DNA from: Bacteroidales bacterium
GTDB lineage: Bacteria > Bacteroidota > Bacteroidia > Bacteroidales > WCHB1-69
Length of the DNA: 45,228 bases
Assembly (NCBI GenBank): GCA_024400875.1
Contig: JAKSMB010000010.1
Span: forward strand, 1-45,228
Direction of reading: 5' to 3'
Part shown: positions 4,903 to 13,054 of the stretch, in pieces
How positions within the stretch are numbered: position 1 is the first letter of the stretch
Layout: every line of letters starts with the position of its first letter
Notes under the pieces: model-generated
The model's input: the letters and a program-made list of their open reading frames with translations, nothing else
What the model was told of the DNA's origin: nothing
Databases searched by the model: none
Program-made: the position numbers and the translations under genes

Positions 4903-7233
4903 TTATTCTTTCACAAATAGTTGCGTGGCAATACGACCGTCCGACAACCCAATCCCTAACACGTAAGTGCCAGCGGTCAACTTGGTGATGTCAACCGCAT
5001 TGCTGCCGGGCTTTATCCGGATGGTTCTTAAAATACGACCGGTGGTGTCGTATATCGCCCCTTTTACGCTGTTCTGCGCAACACCGTCGAGATGGATGTT
5101 CAACGTGTTGCCTGCCGGATTCGGATAAATGTGCAGACTGGGGCTTTGACTTCTGTCGTCAACACTCGCCGTTACGTCGCCCATTGCAAAACAGTATTGG
5201 CCAGCACGGAATTGCTCGGTCTTCAAGTTGCCAGAGTTCGGACTTCCTGAACGTGTAGCTTCGATGATACGCCACGGCATAGAGGCATCTTCACGATACA
5301 ACAACTTGAGGTTCTCGGCAGTGTATTCGCTGCCAAACAATTCCTGGTCGGGTGAGGTGCTGACGCCTTTCTGGAACTTGAACTGCAGTTGGCCCGTCGG
5401 AATGGTGTTTACATTCTGGGCGTGGGCAAACTGGATGTTCCAGTAATGGTTGCTCGACAATCGGTAGATGCCCTCTGGCAACTGCTCGGGAATGTCAGGG
5501 GTGACCATATTGTGCTCTACACGAACCAAAACGGTGTCAGGGAAGTTGTCTAACTTCACGGTACAATAGGCGTTTGTCAAGTTCTTGCTTTGCCCGGAAA
5601 CCATCGGCAAGGTGTAGTCGATGGTGGCGTCCGTGATCTTTTCAAAGTAATCAACCATTCCAAACATAGGCACGAAAGGCAAGGTTACCTCTACACTGCC
5701 AAATTCGCCGGAGAAACTACATCCTTCAACGGTGAACAGCTCTCTGTTGGAAGATACAAACGTGAGATCCAGCTTGTTGCTGTTGCCAAAATGAGTGGCA
5801 CCGCATAACTTTTGATGAAGATATACGCGGTACTGATTACCGCCCATCGAACGAATGGAGTCAATGCTGAAATGCAAGAATCCTGGCTGATGTACCCACG
5901 CTTCGTAAAAGTCGTGCAATGGCATACCCGTGACTTGTGTGAGGTAGCTGAACAATTCTTCGGAGTTGATGTTCTGGTAGGCGTAATGATCCAACAATTG
6001 CTGGAAACCGCTGAAGAACAGCGAGTCGCCCATATAGTTGCGTAAGGTGTGTACAATGAGGGAACCTTTTTGATAGGAGTGTGTGCCGTAGGTTACCTCC
6101 TGTGGTACGTTGTCTAAGGCGTAGTGCGCGCCATCATCCTTAACGATGTCTTTCAGGGTGGCGTGATGTACGTCGCGGATGTAGTTGAGGTAGGCATCGG
6201 TGGAGTCGTTGCTGTTCAACAATCCTTCCGTCAACGCCTCGGCGTAGGAGGCAAAACCTTCGTTTATCCACATCTGCTCGGCCTGGTTGCAAGTGATGAG
6301 GTCGCCAAACCAAAGATGGAAGAGCTCGTGCGCATAGAGGTCTTCGTGACTCAGGGTGCCGTTGATGCCGCTGTTAGGGTAGGCAATGTTGGTGGCGTGC
6401 TCCATAGCCCCACTGGTGAAGTTGACGGCAACGTAACCAACACGTGGCCAACGGTATGGACCAAAGAGCGATTCGTACATGCGAAGCACACGCTTGAGGT
6501 TTACGAATGAGCCTGCCACGTTGTTGATAGTGGACGGTTGAGCATAAATCTCAATGGGAATGGTGGCTTGCATACCTTGGAAGGTGTCGGCGTACAGACG
6601 ATAAGGACCTACCGCCATGGAAGCCAAGTAGGTGGGGATGACCTCTTCCAACTCCCACGTCCACACACGACTGCTGTCTGACAGGGTCAGCGAGTCGGTG
6701 AGTAAGCCGTTGCAAACGGCCATCTTGCCCGGCTCGGTACGGATGTGCATGGTGTAGGAGGACTTGTCGGTGAACACGTCCAAACAAGGGAACCAGCATC
6801 GACCAAAGTTGTGCGGCTGGTCGGTGAAAGCAACGCCCATATTGTAACAGTATTGCCCGGAGTAGTAGAAACCGCCCCAGCGTGTGTCAGCCACCGGCGT
6901 GCCGTGGTAGTAAACCCGCACCAACGTGGTGTCGCCTATGGCACTGGCGTGGTTGATGAACAGGCGCATACCCTGGTGGGTGAAGGTCTTCGTTTCGTCG
7001 GCAACAACGACGGAGTCAACCGTCAAACCCTGCAAATACAACGCAAACTGCGAAAGGCTGTTTACCTTGGTGACGATCGAAAGGTCCGTATGCCCTTGGA
7101 TGACCCGGTTGGTGAAATCGGTGACATCCAGGTTGATAGCGTAATGTGTGACGTGAATGGAATCGCTGACATCTTGGGCCTTGGTGGCAAACAATGCCAA
7201 CGTGAGCAATAATGGGAGTAGTATCTTCTTCAT
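4903..7233 (-). CDS. M1-family metallopeptidase with T9SS sorting domain
   Basis: A 776-residue secreted aminopeptidase. I chose the ATG at 7233 because it gives a clean signal peptide (KKILLPLLLTLALFATKAQ); an upstream ATG at 7254 adds MPPTIFI and lies in the -7 box. An N-terminal beta domain is followed by the M1 catalytic domain: substrate-binding GAMEH at ~274-278 (usual family form GAMEN, so Asn is replaced by His) and zinc site HELFHLWFGD at ~302 with WINEGFASYAE supplying the distal Glu. The last ~75 residues (LHIYPNPAGNTLNIHL ... GTYVLGIGLSDGR) are a T9SS type-A C-terminal sorting domain, so the enzyme crosses the outer membrane and may be anchored at the surface. Likely role: releasing N-terminal amino acids from extracellular peptides. 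Confidence 0.92.
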   Translation of the reverse strand: MKKILLPLLLTLALFATKAQDVSDSIHVTHYAINLDVTDFTNRVIQGHTDLSIVTKVNSLSQFALYLQGLTVDSVVVADETKTFTHQGMRLFINHASAIGDTTLVRVYYHGTPVADTRWGGFYYSGQYCYNMGVAFTDQPHNFGRCWFPCLDVFTDKSSYTMHIRTEPGKMAVCNGLLTDSLTLSDSSRVWTWELEEVIPTYLASMAVGPYRLYADTFQGMQATIPIEIYAQPSTINNVAGSFVNLKRVLRMYESLFGPYRWPRVGYVAVNFTSGAMEHATNIAYPNSGINGTLSHEDLYAHELFHLWFGDLITCNQAEQMWINEGFASYAEALTEGLLNSNDSTDAYLNYIRDVHHATLKDIVKDDGAHYALDNVPQEVTYGTHSYQKGSLIVHTLRNYMGDSLFFSGFQQLLDHYAYQNINSEELFSYLTQVTGMPLHDFYEAWVHQPGFLHFSIDSIRSMGGNQYRVYLHQKLCGATHFGNSNKLDLTFVSSNRELFTVEGCSFSGEFGSVEVTLPFVPMFGMVDYFEKITDATIDYTLPMVSGQSKNLTNAYCTVKLDNFPDTVLVRVEHNMVTPDIPEQLPEGIYRLSSNHYWNIQFAHAQNVNTIPTGQLQFKFQKGVSTSPDQELFGSEYTAENLKLLYREDASMPWRIIEATRSGSPNSGNLKTEQFRAGQYCFAMGDVTASVDDRSQSPSLHIYPNPAGNTLNIHLDGVAQNSVKGAIYDTTGRILRTIRIKPGSNAVDITKLTAGTYVLGIGLSDGRIATQLFVKE

Positions 7234-7251
7234 AATAAAAATTGTAGGTGG

Positions 7252-7259
7252 CAAAAATA
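7252..7259 (-). promoter_or_regulatory. -7 box for the M1 peptidase
   Basis: TATTTTTG on the minus strand, 18 bp upstream of the chosen ATG; it also argues against the ATG at 7254. Confidence 0.55.
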
Positions 7260-7274
7260 CGTTTTTTTATTGTT

Positions 7275-7282
7275 TATCTTTG
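7275..7282 (+). promoter_or_regulatory. -7 box for the nitrilase gene
   Basis: TATCTTTG, a perfect match, 28 bp upstream of the ATG at 7311. It is divergent from and nearly adjacent to the M1 peptidase -7 box. Confidence 0.6.
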
Positions 7283-7310
7283 CGTCCTCGTAACATAGAA
7301 ATAGATAAAA

Positions 7311-8105
7311 ATGAGTATGTCCCCTACGATACGTCTTACTGTTGTGCAACCGGAGATCCGCTGGTGTCAGCTGGAGGAGAATCTTCGACATTTAGAGAAT
7401 CTTCTGGAAAAGGCAGGTGATGCCGACCTGATAGTGCTTCCCGAAATGTTTGCCACGGGTTTCATTTTCGACGATCTTGCCACGATGGCGGGCGGTGATC
7501 GCGTGCAACAGTGGATGCAGGATACGGCACGGGCACACGGGGCCGCCGTGATGGGTAGCGTGGCAGTGCGGGAAAACGACCGGTGGTACAATCGCTTGTT
7601 GCTGGTGGAACCCAATGGCAAGGTGCAACAGTACGACAAACGACACCTTTTTGTGAAAAGTCCGGAGCCAATCTTCTTTAAAAGGGGAGAGCAACCCGTT
7701 GTTTTTGAATATCAAGGGTGGCGTATTTGCCCGCAGGTGTGCTACGACCTTCGCTTTCCGTTGTGGAGTCGCAACACGTATGCTGATGGTCGGTTCCGTT
7801 ACGACATTTTGGTGTATGTGGCCAATTGGCCGGCAGCTCGCTCCGAACATTGGAATGCGCTTCTGAAGGCACGCGCCATCGAAAACCAGGCATACGTGGT
7901 GGCCGCCAATTGTGTAGGCCACGATCCCCAAAACCTCGCCTATGTGGGCGACAGCCAGGTGTTGGATTTCCAGGGCGTTTCAGTGCAAACCGCCCCTCCC
8001 GGCCAGGAATGTCTATTGTCGGTAATGCTCACCCAGGAATCCTTGCAGCGCTACCGCCAAACCTTCCCCGTCTGGCAGGACTGGGATCACCCAGTGGGGT
8101 TGTGA
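7311..8105 (+). CDS. nitrilase-superfamily amidohydrolase (omega-amidase type)
   Basis: A 264-residue cytoplasmic enzyme with the complete nitrilase catalytic triad: Glu45 in LPEMFATGF, Lys110 in YDKRHLF and Cys144 in QVCYDLRFP. Length and these motif contexts fit the omega-amidase/YafV branch, which hydrolyses 2-oxoglutaramate or 2-oxosuccinamate to the keto acid plus ammonia, supporting glutamine transamination and methionine salvage. A second in-frame ATG at 7317 is an alternative start. It is transcribed divergently from the M1 peptidase with no operon partner. A Cys/Met PLP enzyme lies ~1 kb away on the other strand, but the palindrome array separates them. Subfamily assignment is moderately sure; the superfamily is certain. 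Confidence 0.88.
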   Translation: MSMSPTIRLTVVQPEIRWCQLEENLRHLENLLEKAGDADLIVLPEMFATGFIFDDLATMAGGDRVQQWMQDTARAHGAAVMGSVAVRENDRWYNRLLLVEPNGKVQQYDKRHLFVKSPEPIFFKRGEQPVVFEYQGWRICPQVCYDLRFPLWSRNTYADGRFRYDILVYVANWPAARSEHWNALLKARAIENQAYVVAANCVGHDPQNLAYVGDSQVLDFQGVSVQTAPPGQECLLSVMLTQESLQRYRQTFPVWQDWDHPVGL

Positions 8106-8131
8106 TGTCCCGTATGGTGTATGTATTTAAA

Positions 8132-8332
8132 GAGATTGAACCCCTACGGGGTTCCGATATGTCATAGGGTGCCGTATGCTACAGATATTGAAGTCCTACG
8201 GACTTCGACAAAGGGGTGAATGATATGAAAATGGTCCGGGTGTAATCAAATCCCGTCAGGGATTACATATCTGTAGAAGCAGATGTGATCGTATTCCGCA
8301 CCAACCCCGATAGGGGTTTCATATCTGTAGAA
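8132..8332 (+). repeat. direct repeat, copy A (201 bp)
   Basis: Near-identical to 8462-8663, from GAGATTGAACCCCTACGGGG to CATATCTGTAGAA, with only a handful of substitutions and one extra G in copy B. It contains four palindromic units, so the duplication copied a block of the array. Confidence 0.88.
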
Positions 8333-8718
8333 GCGGATGTGGTCGCATTTCGCATCAACCCCGACAGGGTTTGCATATCTGTAGGAGGGAGCAACCTTTC
8401 GTGTCAATATACCCCGTTAGGGGTATCATATTTATTTGATTGCAATGTGATGAATCCGCAGGAGATTGAACCCCTACGGGGTTCCAATATGTCGCAGGGT
8501 GCCGCATGCTACAGATATTGAAGTCCTACGGACTTCGACAAAGGGGGTGAATGATATGAAAATGGTCCGGGTGTAATCAAATCCCGTCAGGGATTACATA
8601 TCTGTAGAAGCAGATGTGATCGTATTCCGCACCAACCCCGATAAGGGTTGCATATCTGTAGAAAGGAATGTTGTTTTTTTCCACATCAACCCCGATAGGG
8701 GTTGCATATCTGTAGGGA
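8138..8718. repeat. array of eleven short palindromes with ATATCTGTAG motif
   Basis: Hairpin-forming palindromes of 15-18 bp, most with arms like AACCCC/GGGGTT, lie at 8138, 8190, 8249, 8303, 8357, 8409, 8468, 8520, 8580, 8634 and 8688, spaced about 52-60 bp. Six are followed within a few bases by CATATCTGTAG; at 8190 and 8520 the inverse motif CTACAGATAT precedes the palindrome, so units occur in both orientations. Loops vary (TACG, GATA, GTCA, GTTA). The pattern resembles REP-type dispersed palindromes, not CRISPR. It could also act as an RNA-level insulator after the nitrilase gene. Confidence 0.82.
8462..8663 (+). repeat. direct repeat, copy B (202 bp)
   Basis: Partner of 8132-8332, offset 330 bp. 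Differences include CGATATGTCATAGG versus CAATATGTCGCAGG and one extra G in the GGGG run. Confidence 0.88.
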
Positions 8719-8725
8719 ATTTTGT

Positions 8726-8935
8726 TTATGCTTCTGTGAAAAAAGGTGAACGGCACGATCCCTTCGCACTATGCGGCAACGATTGAAGCACATTTACGAG
8801 GGCGGCAATGCGTTTACAATGGAAACATAGAGTATGTATGGGACCATAGACGTGCTTTGGTACGGGACTTTCGCCCGAAGTTAGTGCGGAAAGCGTGACG
8901 GCGACGTCAGGAGCCGGGCCGCCCAAAGAATTCAT
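8726..8935 (-). other. short unrecognised ORF or element remnant
   Basis: A 69-codon minus-strand frame (MNSLGGPAPDVAVTLS ...) in DNA noticeably more GC-rich than its surroundings. It has no -7 box and no family I can name. Its composition differs from the AT-rich intergenic norm here, so it may be the remnant of a dispersed element or a structured RNA rather than a gene. Kept as a low-confidence feature because the stretch is otherwise unexplained. Confidence 0.2.
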
Positions 8936-8978
8936 ATCCTGCTAATCTCATAGGTGTTATTTATGAGCAGGCAATGAA

Positions 8979-9008
8979 AAAAGAGGTTGGCACATGCCAA
9001 CCTCTTTT
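8979..9008 (-). terminator. terminator of the Cys/Met PLP enzyme gene
   Basis: A perfect 14-bp inverted repeat (AAAAGAGGTTGGCA / TGCCAACCTCTTTT) lies 22 bp past the stop codon at 9031. On the minus strand it ends in a T-run. It could also act on the plus strand. Confidence 0.85.
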
Positions 9009-9030
9009 ATGTTAAAAGCAAACGTACGTG

Positions 9031-10227
9031 TTATTTGGTTGCGTCGATAGCTTGTTTGATCAATTGGAATGTGCGTTCTGGGTCGTTGTCCAAACCTACA
9101 GAGAAACGGATCAAACCTTCGCTCATACCCATTTCCTTTTGGATGTCTTCTGGAACTTCAGAAGATGTTGACTTACCAGAGTTGCTGAACAAGGTCTTGA
9201 AGTAACCCAAGCTTACTGCGAGGTAACCAACGCCGAGTTCTTGCATTTTTTCCATAATAGCGCTTGCTCTGTCAGCAGTGCCCATATCGATGGAGATCAT
9301 ACCGCCGAAGCCGTATTCTTCGTTCATCATAGTCTTGAACAATTCGTGGTCAACGTGTTCTGGAAGACCTGGATAGTTGTATTTAATACCGGTTTCTTTG
9401 AAACGTTTTGCAAGATACATAGCGTTTTCGCTGTGTTTCTTCATACGGATGTGCAAGGTGTGAAGGTTCTTTTGAATGCTGGAAGCGCGGAAAGAATCCA
9501 AAACAGGACCGAGCAACATAGCTGTACCATCGTTAACATCGATCAAAGAGTTAACGTAATCAGCAGTACCGCAGATAGCGCCAGCTACACAGTCGTTCAT
9601 ACCGTTAACATATTTTGTCATAGAGTAGATAACAACGTCAGCACCCAAGCGATATGGTGAGAAAATCATTGGGGTGAAGGTGTTGTCAACCAACAATCTT
9701 GCGCCGTTAGCGTGAGCGATCTTTGAAAGTTCAGGGATGTTGGCGATGCGAAGCAATGGGTTGTTCATTGTTTCGGTGTACAAAACTTTGGTGTTAGGAC
9801 GGATAGCAGCCTTAACAGCATCCAAATCTTGGAAGTTGACGAATGTTACTTCAACACCGAATTTCTTGATATAGTTGTTTAAGAATGCGAAAGTACCGCC
9901 GTAAGTTGTCATACTGGAAACGATGTGATCGCCAGCTTTAACTTCGTGCAACAAAGCAACGGTGATAGCAGCCATACCAGAACCGGTACACCAAGCAGCT
10001 TCTGTACCTTCCATAGCAGCCAATGATTCGCAAAGAGCCATTGCGCTTGGATTCCAATGTCTGGAGTACAAGTAGTAACCTTGAGTTTCACCGTGGAAGG
10101 TGTCGGTCATAAGGTGTGCTTTTTCGAACATAAATGTTGCGCTATCGTTGATAGCTGGGTTGACGCCACGGTAAGCATCTCTTTTGTCCAACTTTTCGAT
10201 GTTGGTTGCAGGATCGAATTTTTCCAT
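9031..10227 (-). CDS. Cys/Met-metabolism PLP-dependent enzyme (gamma-lyase/sulfhydrylase type)
   Basis: A 398-residue fold-type I PLP enzyme. The Schiff-base lysine sits in YSMTKYVNG, preceded by the PLP-binding Asp in LLVDNTFTP; phosphate-binding GSGMAAI and the C-terminal SNSGKSTSSEVPED ... IRFSVGLDN are typical of the Cys/Met metabolism family. The family covers cystathionine gamma-synthase, gamma- and beta-lyases, methionine gamma-lyase and O-acetylhomoserine sulfhydrylase. The loop that carries the catalytic Cys of methionine gamma-lyases reads TTYGGTFAF here (Gly where Cys is expected), so a true methionine gamma-lyase is less likely. The exact reaction is left open. It is a single gene with its own promoter and terminator, and codon use looks optimised, suggesting strong expression. 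Confidence 0.88.
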   Translation of the reverse strand: MEKFDPATNIEKLDKRDAYRGVNPAINDSATFMFEKAHLMTDTFHGETQGYYLYSRHWNPSAMALCESLAAMEGTEAAWCTGSGMAAITVALLHEVKAGDHIVSSMTTYGGTFAFLNNYIKKFGVEVTFVNFQDLDAVKAAIRPNTKVLYTETMNNPLLRIANIPELSKIAHANGARLLVDNTFTPMIFSPYRLGADVVIYSMTKYVNGMNDCVAGAICGTADYVNSLIDVNDGTAMLLGPVLDSFRASSIQKNLHTLHIRMKKHSENAMYLAKRFKETGIKYNYPGLPEHVDHELFKTMMNEEYGFGGMISIDMGTADRASAIMEKMQELGVGYLAVSLGYFKTLFSNSGKSTSSEVPEDIQKEMGMSEGLIRFSVGLDNDPERTFQLIKQAIDATK

Positions 10228-10263
10228 GTTTATATGTGTTTAGTTATTGTAAAAATGAGATTG

Positions 10264-10271
10264 CAAAAGTA
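10264..10271 (-). promoter_or_regulatory. -7 box for the Cys/Met PLP enzyme
   Basis: TACTTTTG on the minus strand, 36 bp upstream of the ATG at 10227. Confidence 0.6.
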
Positions 10272-10310
10272 AAAAAAATATAGGAAGGGTTGGAAATGAA
10301 AAAAGATAAA

Positions 10311-11663
10311 TCAACCACGGATTTTAGCTTTTTTCTCCGGCTTCCAAGGATAATACTTCAAAAACAGAACCGATGCCATTAAAAGGAGGGAACTGTACAC
10401 CCATTCGGCACTCCACACCCAGTGTACTGGGAATTGTAACTGATGCGTTGCCAGGTAGATATAGACGATGTAAAAGATCAACACGCAGGTTTCCAGTATC
10501 AAGGCCAACATCGTTCTGCCGGTGCCCGATACGAACTCGAAGTAGATCATAGCGGCGGTCATGATGATGGCCCCCACATAAATGACGTATAATGCCGGGA
10601 TGGATTGTGCGGCTAATATGACGTCAGCCGTGTAAATGGCGGCAATCTGACGGGGAAAACATACGAAGATGAGCAACACAGGCAGCAAGGTCAGGGCCGA
10701 CATCTTCAAGATTTTCAACAACGTGCGTGGCACTTCGTTGGCTTTGTCTGCGCCGATAAGTCTGCTGGTCAGGGTGTTGGCGGTGGCACTGTAGGCGAAT
10801 ACGGAGATGGTGCAAAGCATATAAACGCTGCGCACGATTCCGGAAATGGCCATCGATTCTTCCCCGAGGTGTTCGATCATCGCAAAAAATAGGAACCAGG
10901 ATCCGAAGGATACTAACCGCTGGAACATCGTGGGCAACGATATCTTCATCACCGAACGCAGCAATGGACTATCAAATCGGGCGAACCGGAAAAGGTTGTA
11001 TTGCTGGTAGGGGAGCTTGGTGAACGTGTAGATGAAGAATACGATGGTGGCCGATACTTCTGCCAATACGGAGGAGAGACCTGCGCCGGCAACGCCTAAT
11101 TGCGGAAGGCCAAACTTGCCGAAAATCAGCGAGTAGTCGAAGAAGATGTTCACAACAGCCATCGTCAACGTGGTGATGGTGATGATCTTTGTGTTGGAAA
11201 GACCGATGTATAGCGACCGGAACAGGAAATTCACGCTAACGAAGACGATGCCCCACTGCCGGAAGTCCATAAACTTCAGGGCCGAGGCGTGGATGGCTGG
11301 CGACTGAATGATATGGTCGAAGATGGTGCTGGTGCAGAAATGTAGTGTGGCCAGCAGCAGTAAGCCTAAGCCTAAGGTGAAATAGAGTCCGTGTTCGAAG
11401 ATGGAGCCGATGCTTTTAAGATTGCCTTCCCCTAACCGGCGGGCTACCATAATCTGTATGCCGATGGCAAACCCTTGCGTGATGGTGGTGAACACCAGGT
11501 AGTATAGTCCTGCCATCATAGCGGCACCCAACTCGGCATTGCCAACGTGTCCTAAAAATACGGTGTTGACAAACACGATGATGGTTTGCGCCAGATTACC
11601 GAAGATGATAGGGTAGGTGATCTGCCAGATTTCTTTGTTGGATATAGACAAAACTTGTTTCAT
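10311..11663 (-). CDS. MATE-family efflux transporter
   Basis: A 450-residue integral membrane protein with about twelve hydrophobic segments in two similar halves, starting KEIWQITYPIIFGNLAQTI, the usual opening of MATE (multidrug and toxin extrusion) proteins. These export cationic drugs or metabolites using a Na+ or H+ gradient. The middle break between the halves falls near residue 230 (YTFTKLPYQQYNLFRF). It lies 51 bp downstream of the DUF4270 gene on the same strand with no visible -7 box of its own, so it may be the last gene of the GT5/DUF4270 transcript. Substrate cannot be told from sequence. Confidence 0.9.
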   Translation of the reverse strand: MKQVLSISNKEIWQITYPIIFGNLAQTIIVFVNTVFLGHVGNAELGAAMMAGLYYLVFTTITQGFAIGIQIMVARRLGEGNLKSIGSIFEHGLYFTLGLGLLLLATLHFCTSTIFDHIIQSPAIHASALKFMDFRQWGIVFVSVNFLFRSLYIGLSNTKIITITTLTMAVVNIFFDYSLIFGKFGLPQLGVAGAGLSSVLAEVSATIVFFIYTFTKLPYQQYNLFRFARFDSPLLRSVMKISLPTMFQRLVSFGSWFLFFAMIEHLGEESMAISGIVRSVYMLCTISVFAYSATANTLTSRLIGADKANEVPRTLLKILKMSALTLLPVLLIFVCFPRQIAAIYTADVILAAQSIPALYVIYVGAIIMTAAMIYFEFVSGTGRTMLALILETCVLIFYIVYIYLATHQLQFPVHWVWSAEWVYSSLLLMASVLFLKYYPWKPEKKAKIRG

Positions 11664-11714
11664 CGGAATAAGATAGTCCGTTGAATAGATGATGTTTATT
11701 AAAGAAAGGAACGC

Positions 11715-13049
11715 TTAGTACGGCGTGTAAGATAACTCCAGACGGATGCGTTGGTCGTTGTCAAGACCGGTGCCACCGGCAACAAGACGGTTTGCACGAA
11801 CGGCAGAACCTTTCACAACGACGTATAACTCATCTGAAAATTGAGTAGAAGCATCGCTGATCAATTGCTGAACATATTGTGTTACACGGAAGCGATATTC
11901 GTGATTGGTTTCGTCGTAATATCCTCCATAATAAGCTGCGGAGGTGTAAGATTCATCGTCAGGAACGAAAGTGATGCCGCTACCATCTTTTTTGATGGCT
12001 TGCAAAGTTAAAGCGGCAGGATGGGTGAGCTTCTTTTCGTCTGGGTTGAGATCTTTGATGACCAATTCTGCTCGGTTTATAACAACACGGTTGTCGTAGC
12101 GCTTGAAAGCATCACGGAGGTATGGGAAGGATACCTTGGTCTTGACACCGCTGCCGGCTTGGAAGAAGAGTTTCTGAGCTCCAACACTATGATCGCCGGC
12201 AATGACCTCTTGAATGAAAGATGCGTCGGTGGATGTGTTGTAATTGTGGGCATAATTTGTGAATCGAACGCAACTGCTGTTACACGGGAAAGAGTATTTC
12301 GCGCTATTCTTGCTGCGTTTGCTGCCGTTATGGTAATGTAAGGTGATGCCGCTTAAAGAACTGGTCAAGTTGGAGATCATGACGTATCCCGTTTGTCCAG
12401 TGTGTGATTCAGCAGTGATACATAATCCTTTGAAGAATTCTTTAAAGCTGTTGTTTGAATACATATGGTCGCTGTTGTTGAGCAGGTATTGACCAAAACT
12501 GTTTTTCAGGCGGATGCGCAAATGTGGGCTATATGCGCCGGTGTCAACTACAATAGCAGTGTTCGGATGGATGGTGTAGTTCTCGTCCAAATAGTTCAGT
12601 GTAGAAGCTTTGCGGGCTACTGTACTATTGTTGTAGTATTTTGTTGTGGTGTCTAACGCTTCGTCCAGCTCGTATACCCGAATCGCTACAGCATCGGTTG
12701 TGTCGCCAAAGAAGGCGGCCAATTGGATGGTGAGTACGACGGAGTCGATGATAGGATTCTCGCCGAAGTTGACGGAAGAGCCTGTCAAGTCGAACTGAGC
12801 ATAGGTGGTCGCGTTCATTTCTCCGAACACCGGATCAGATACGGAGCCGATCAGGTTTGCCGATAAGCCGGTCGTGTTGATAGTGTCTTCAAAAAACGAG
12901 TAAGCTGTCAGAGTGCAAGTGTCCGTGAAATCGGTACCTAACAGTTCTGTGTTTAATCCAAGTCCAATGTTGGTGATATCGTTGTTGCAGGATGAAAACA
13001 ATGCGGCAACGACGGTCAAGAATAGACCAACGATCCAGTTCTTTTTCAT
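11715..13049 (-). CDS. DUF4270-family lipoprotein
   Basis: A 444-residue protein with a lipoprotein signal (NWIVGLFLTVVAALFSSC) followed by the Asn/Asp-rich start typical of the Bacteroidetes DUF4270 family (NNDITNIGLGLNTELLGTDF). The rest is beta-rich, with repeated Tyr/Thr patterns (FRVTQYVQQLISDAS) and a C-terminal strand RIRLELSYTPY. Family members are envelope lipoproteins of unknown function, commonly encoded beside the short GT5 protein as here. It starts 5 bp after the stop of that upstream gene, so the pair is very probably co-transcribed. Role unknown; possibly linked to surface glycan handling by context only. Confidence 0.85.
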   Translation of the reverse strand: MKKNWIVGLFLTVVAALFSSCNNDITNIGLGLNTELLGTDFTDTCTLTAYSFFEDTINTTGLSANLIGSVSDPVFGEMNATTYAQFDLTGSSVNFGENPIIDSVVLTIQLAAFFGDTTDAVAIRVYELDEALDTTTKYYNNSTVARKASTLNYLDENYTIHPNTAIVVDTGAYSPHLRIRLKNSFGQYLLNNSDHMYSNNSFKEFFKGLCITAESHTGQTGYVMISNLTSSLSGITLHYHNGSKRSKNSAKYSFPCNSSCVRFTNYAHNYNTSTDASFIQEVIAGDHSVGAQKLFFQAGSGVKTKVSFPYLRDAFKRYDNRVVINRAELVIKDLNPDEKKLTHPAALTLQAIKKDGSGITFVPDDESYTSAAYYGGYYDETNHEYRFRVTQYVQQLISDASTQFSDELYVVVKGSAVRANRLVAGGTGLDNDQRIRLELSYTPY

Positions 13050-13054
13050 TTAAA

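Larger units (their letters stand above)
8106..8978. other. 873-bp gene-poor region
   Basis: Between the nitrilase gene and the Cys/Met enzyme I see no convincing gene. It holds the palindrome array (8138-8718), a direct duplication, and a ~250-bp tail containing one short ORF (8726-8935, minus). Short plus-strand frames here merely read through the palindromes. Confidence 0.8.

Noticed and set aside
4522-4920. 132-codon plus-strand frame across the IS remnant and tRNA
   Set aside because: A chimera of the OrfB fragment and reading through a tRNA gene on the other strand, not a gene.
8285-8521. 78-codon plus-strand frame
   Set aside because: It only reads through the palindromic repeats, and its repeated peptide follows from the DNA repeat.
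8138-8718. CRISPR array
   Set aside because: Units are palindromes with varying arms and loops, spacers are themselves repeated between blocks, the tag occurs in both orientations, and no cas genes are near.
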